DNA of 7,014 nucleotides. It comes from an uncultured bacterium. Lineage in GTDB: Bacteria; Cloacimonadota; Cloacimonadia; Cloacimonadales; Cloacimonadaceae. Position 1 is the first letter of the stretch; every line of letters starts with the position of its first letter. The translations under genes were made by a program, and so were the position numbers. The notes under the pieces were generated by a model. The model saw nothing but the letters and a program-made list of their open reading frames with translations. It was not told the origin of the DNA and did no database searches. The DNA lies in the NCBI GenBank assembly GCA_937924555.1, contig CALDSN010000227.1:1-7014 (forward strand). Direction: 5' to 3'. This document shows, piece by piece, positions 6,222 to 7,014 of the stretch.

Positions 6222-6245
6222 GTTAAAAAAGCTTTTACCCCCCAT

Positions 6246-6382
6246 GTGAATAACAGGGCTTGGATGTCAAGGAGAAAATTGTGGATAAGTTTCACCTCTG
6301 AGGTATGTGTGTCGTAGTATGCGCTTGACAGAAAGCATGATACCACAGAAATGCAACTAGGCGAACTAATAGGAGATTGAAT
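6246..6382. promoter_or_regulatory. Divergent control region between importer operon and secreted protein
   Basis: The region separates two genes transcribed away from each other. A full TTGACA box is found on each strand: minus strand 6270-6265 (toward the importer) and plus strand 6325-6330 (toward the secreted protein). Neither is followed by a good TATAAT at 16-18 bases, so only the -35-like boxes can be supported. A palindrome ACCTCTGAGGT lies at 6294-6304 between them and could be an operator. AGGAG at 6371-6375 is the ribosome-binding site of the plus-strand gene, 7 bases before its ATG. No cobalamin riboswitch is evident before the importer operon. Confidence 0.45.
6280..6288 (-). promoter_or_regulatory. 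Consensus DnaA box (single)
   Basis: The minus strand reads TTATCCACA, an exact match to the strong DnaA-box consensus TTATNCACA. Only one copy was noticed, with no AT-rich unwinding region or dnaA/dnaN genes nearby, so it is not an origin. It could be a regulatory DnaA site or chance. Confidence 0.35.
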
Positions 6383-7014
6383 ATGTACAAGACCATTTGG
6401 CTATCCTTAATCTTAACTATGCTTTGCATAGGAGTTTCAGCAATTAGCATTCCTCAAAATGTATGCATTGATGTAACTGATAACATCATCAGTATTTCAT
6501 GGAACGAAACAGATGATGCTCACGGCTATCGCATTCTATCATCTTCTTCTACTGATGGGGAATACTCAGAAGACACCAGTGGAATCTTCACAAGTTCCCA
6601 CAGCTGGTCATGTTGTTCAAGTCAGGAACGCAAGTTCTACAAGGTGGTTGCTTGCCGTGCGGGAGCGGATGATGTTTTAGTTAAACGCTCCGGAGATAAG
6701 CTTCGTTGCATTAGCAAGTATAATTCCGGGCAAGATATCATAGTAGATATTGACCGAGCGGCTTACAACAGGCTTTACACGTTCTCTCTTGTGGCACTAT
6801 CATCCAACACCAATCCCGCACCAATCGAGAAAGATGGACCATCAGGACTTATAACCCTCTTCAATGCTGGCTCAGATAGCTGTCCTGCCCCTTACAACAT
6901 GAAGCGTAACACAACTCCAACAGTGTATCAAGAGTGGGTAGGGGGTGCGCATCTTACAGATGATGTTTACAATCTCACCATACCCTCAAGCCCTGCTCAG
7001 AACTATCCTTATGT
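6383..7014 (+). CDS. Secreted protein with FN3-like domain, 3' end beyond window
   Basis: The ATG at 6383 follows AGGAG by 7 bases and the frame stays open for 210 codons to the window edge. Residues 1-20 are a Sec signal peptide: Lys3, a hydrophobic core, and likely cleavage after VSA. Residues about 22-92 look like a fibronectin type III-like beta-sandwich: IPQNVCIDV, ISISWNETDDAHGYRIL, DGEY, then RKFYKVVA, the pattern common in secreted proteins that carry Por- or similar sorting tails in FCB bacteria. Whether a sorting tail exists cannot be seen. The stretch from about 110 on (DIIVDIDRAAYNRLYTFSLVAL...) is unrecognised. There are six cysteines after the signal (28, 77, 78, 91, 109, 167), which is rich for this type and allows disulfides outside the cytoplasm. 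It is transcribed away from the importer operon; its function is unknown. Confidence 0.85.
   Translation, partial: MYKTIWLSLILTMLCIGVSAISIPQNVCIDVTDNIISISWNETDDAHGYRILSSSSTDGEYSEDTSGIFTSSHSWSCCSSQERKFYKVVACRAGADDVLVKRSGDKLRCISKYNSGQDIIVDIDRAAYNRLYTFSLVALSSNTNPAPIEKDGPSGLITLFNAGSDSCPAPYNMKRNTTPTVYQEWVGGAHLTDDVYNLTIPSSPAQNYPY

Noticed and set aside
6213..6245. ATG at 6245 as the start of the binding protein
   Set aside because: No ribosome-binding site precedes it and it gives an overly long n-region; GTG at 6212 gives a compact lipoprotein signal. It remains a possible alternative.
6213..6382. Cobalamin riboswitch upstream of the BtuF-like gene
   Set aside because: No B12-box-like GCCACTG segment or suitable stem layout was seen, and the leader is too short for a full riboswitch plus promoter.

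Overview
The window looks like a chromosomal piece of an anaerobic, two-membrane bacterium with GC content in the mid-40s by eye. A lipoprotein-type binding protein and a secreted fibronectin-III-like protein hint at a member of the FCB or Cloacimonadota kind. That placement is inference from style, not a sequence match.

Positions 1-4065 (minus strand) hold a tightly overlapped seven-gene operon for a multisubunit cation/proton antiporter module. In transcription order it is mnhE, mnhF, mnhG, an MbhD/DUF4040 gene, an MbhE-MnhB fusion, mnhC, and a very long mnhD-like gene that runs off the left edge. Every junction overlaps by 4-11 bases and each start has a purine-rich ribosome-binding site, so the subunits are probably made by coupled translation. 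The order E-F-G-MbhD-B-C-D is not the A-B-C-D-E-F-G order of classic Mrp/Mnh operons. It matches the antiporter half of membrane-bound hydrogenase (Mbh), Mbx and related complexes. The genes left of the window would show whether a hydrogenase or oxidoreductase module follows.

Positions 4066-4458 are a 393-base gap between two operons on the same strand. It holds a weak promoter candidate for mnhE and a large nearly perfect inverted repeat built from 11-base units.

Positions 4459-6212 (minus strand) carry a two-gene ABC importer operon: a BtuF-like lipoprotein binding protein followed by a FecCD/BtuC-type permease. No ATPase gene follows, so the energising subunit must come from elsewhere.

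Positions 6213-6382 form a divergent control region with two TTGACA boxes and a consensus DnaA box. To the right, on the plus strand, begins a secreted protein (from 6383) with a signal peptide and an FN3-like domain. It is cut off by the window edge.

The most interesting points are the Mbh-like gene order, the long mnhD-like protein with altered lysines and an apparent second antiporter-like module at its C-terminus, the 11-base-unit inverted repeat, and the ATPase-less importer operon.
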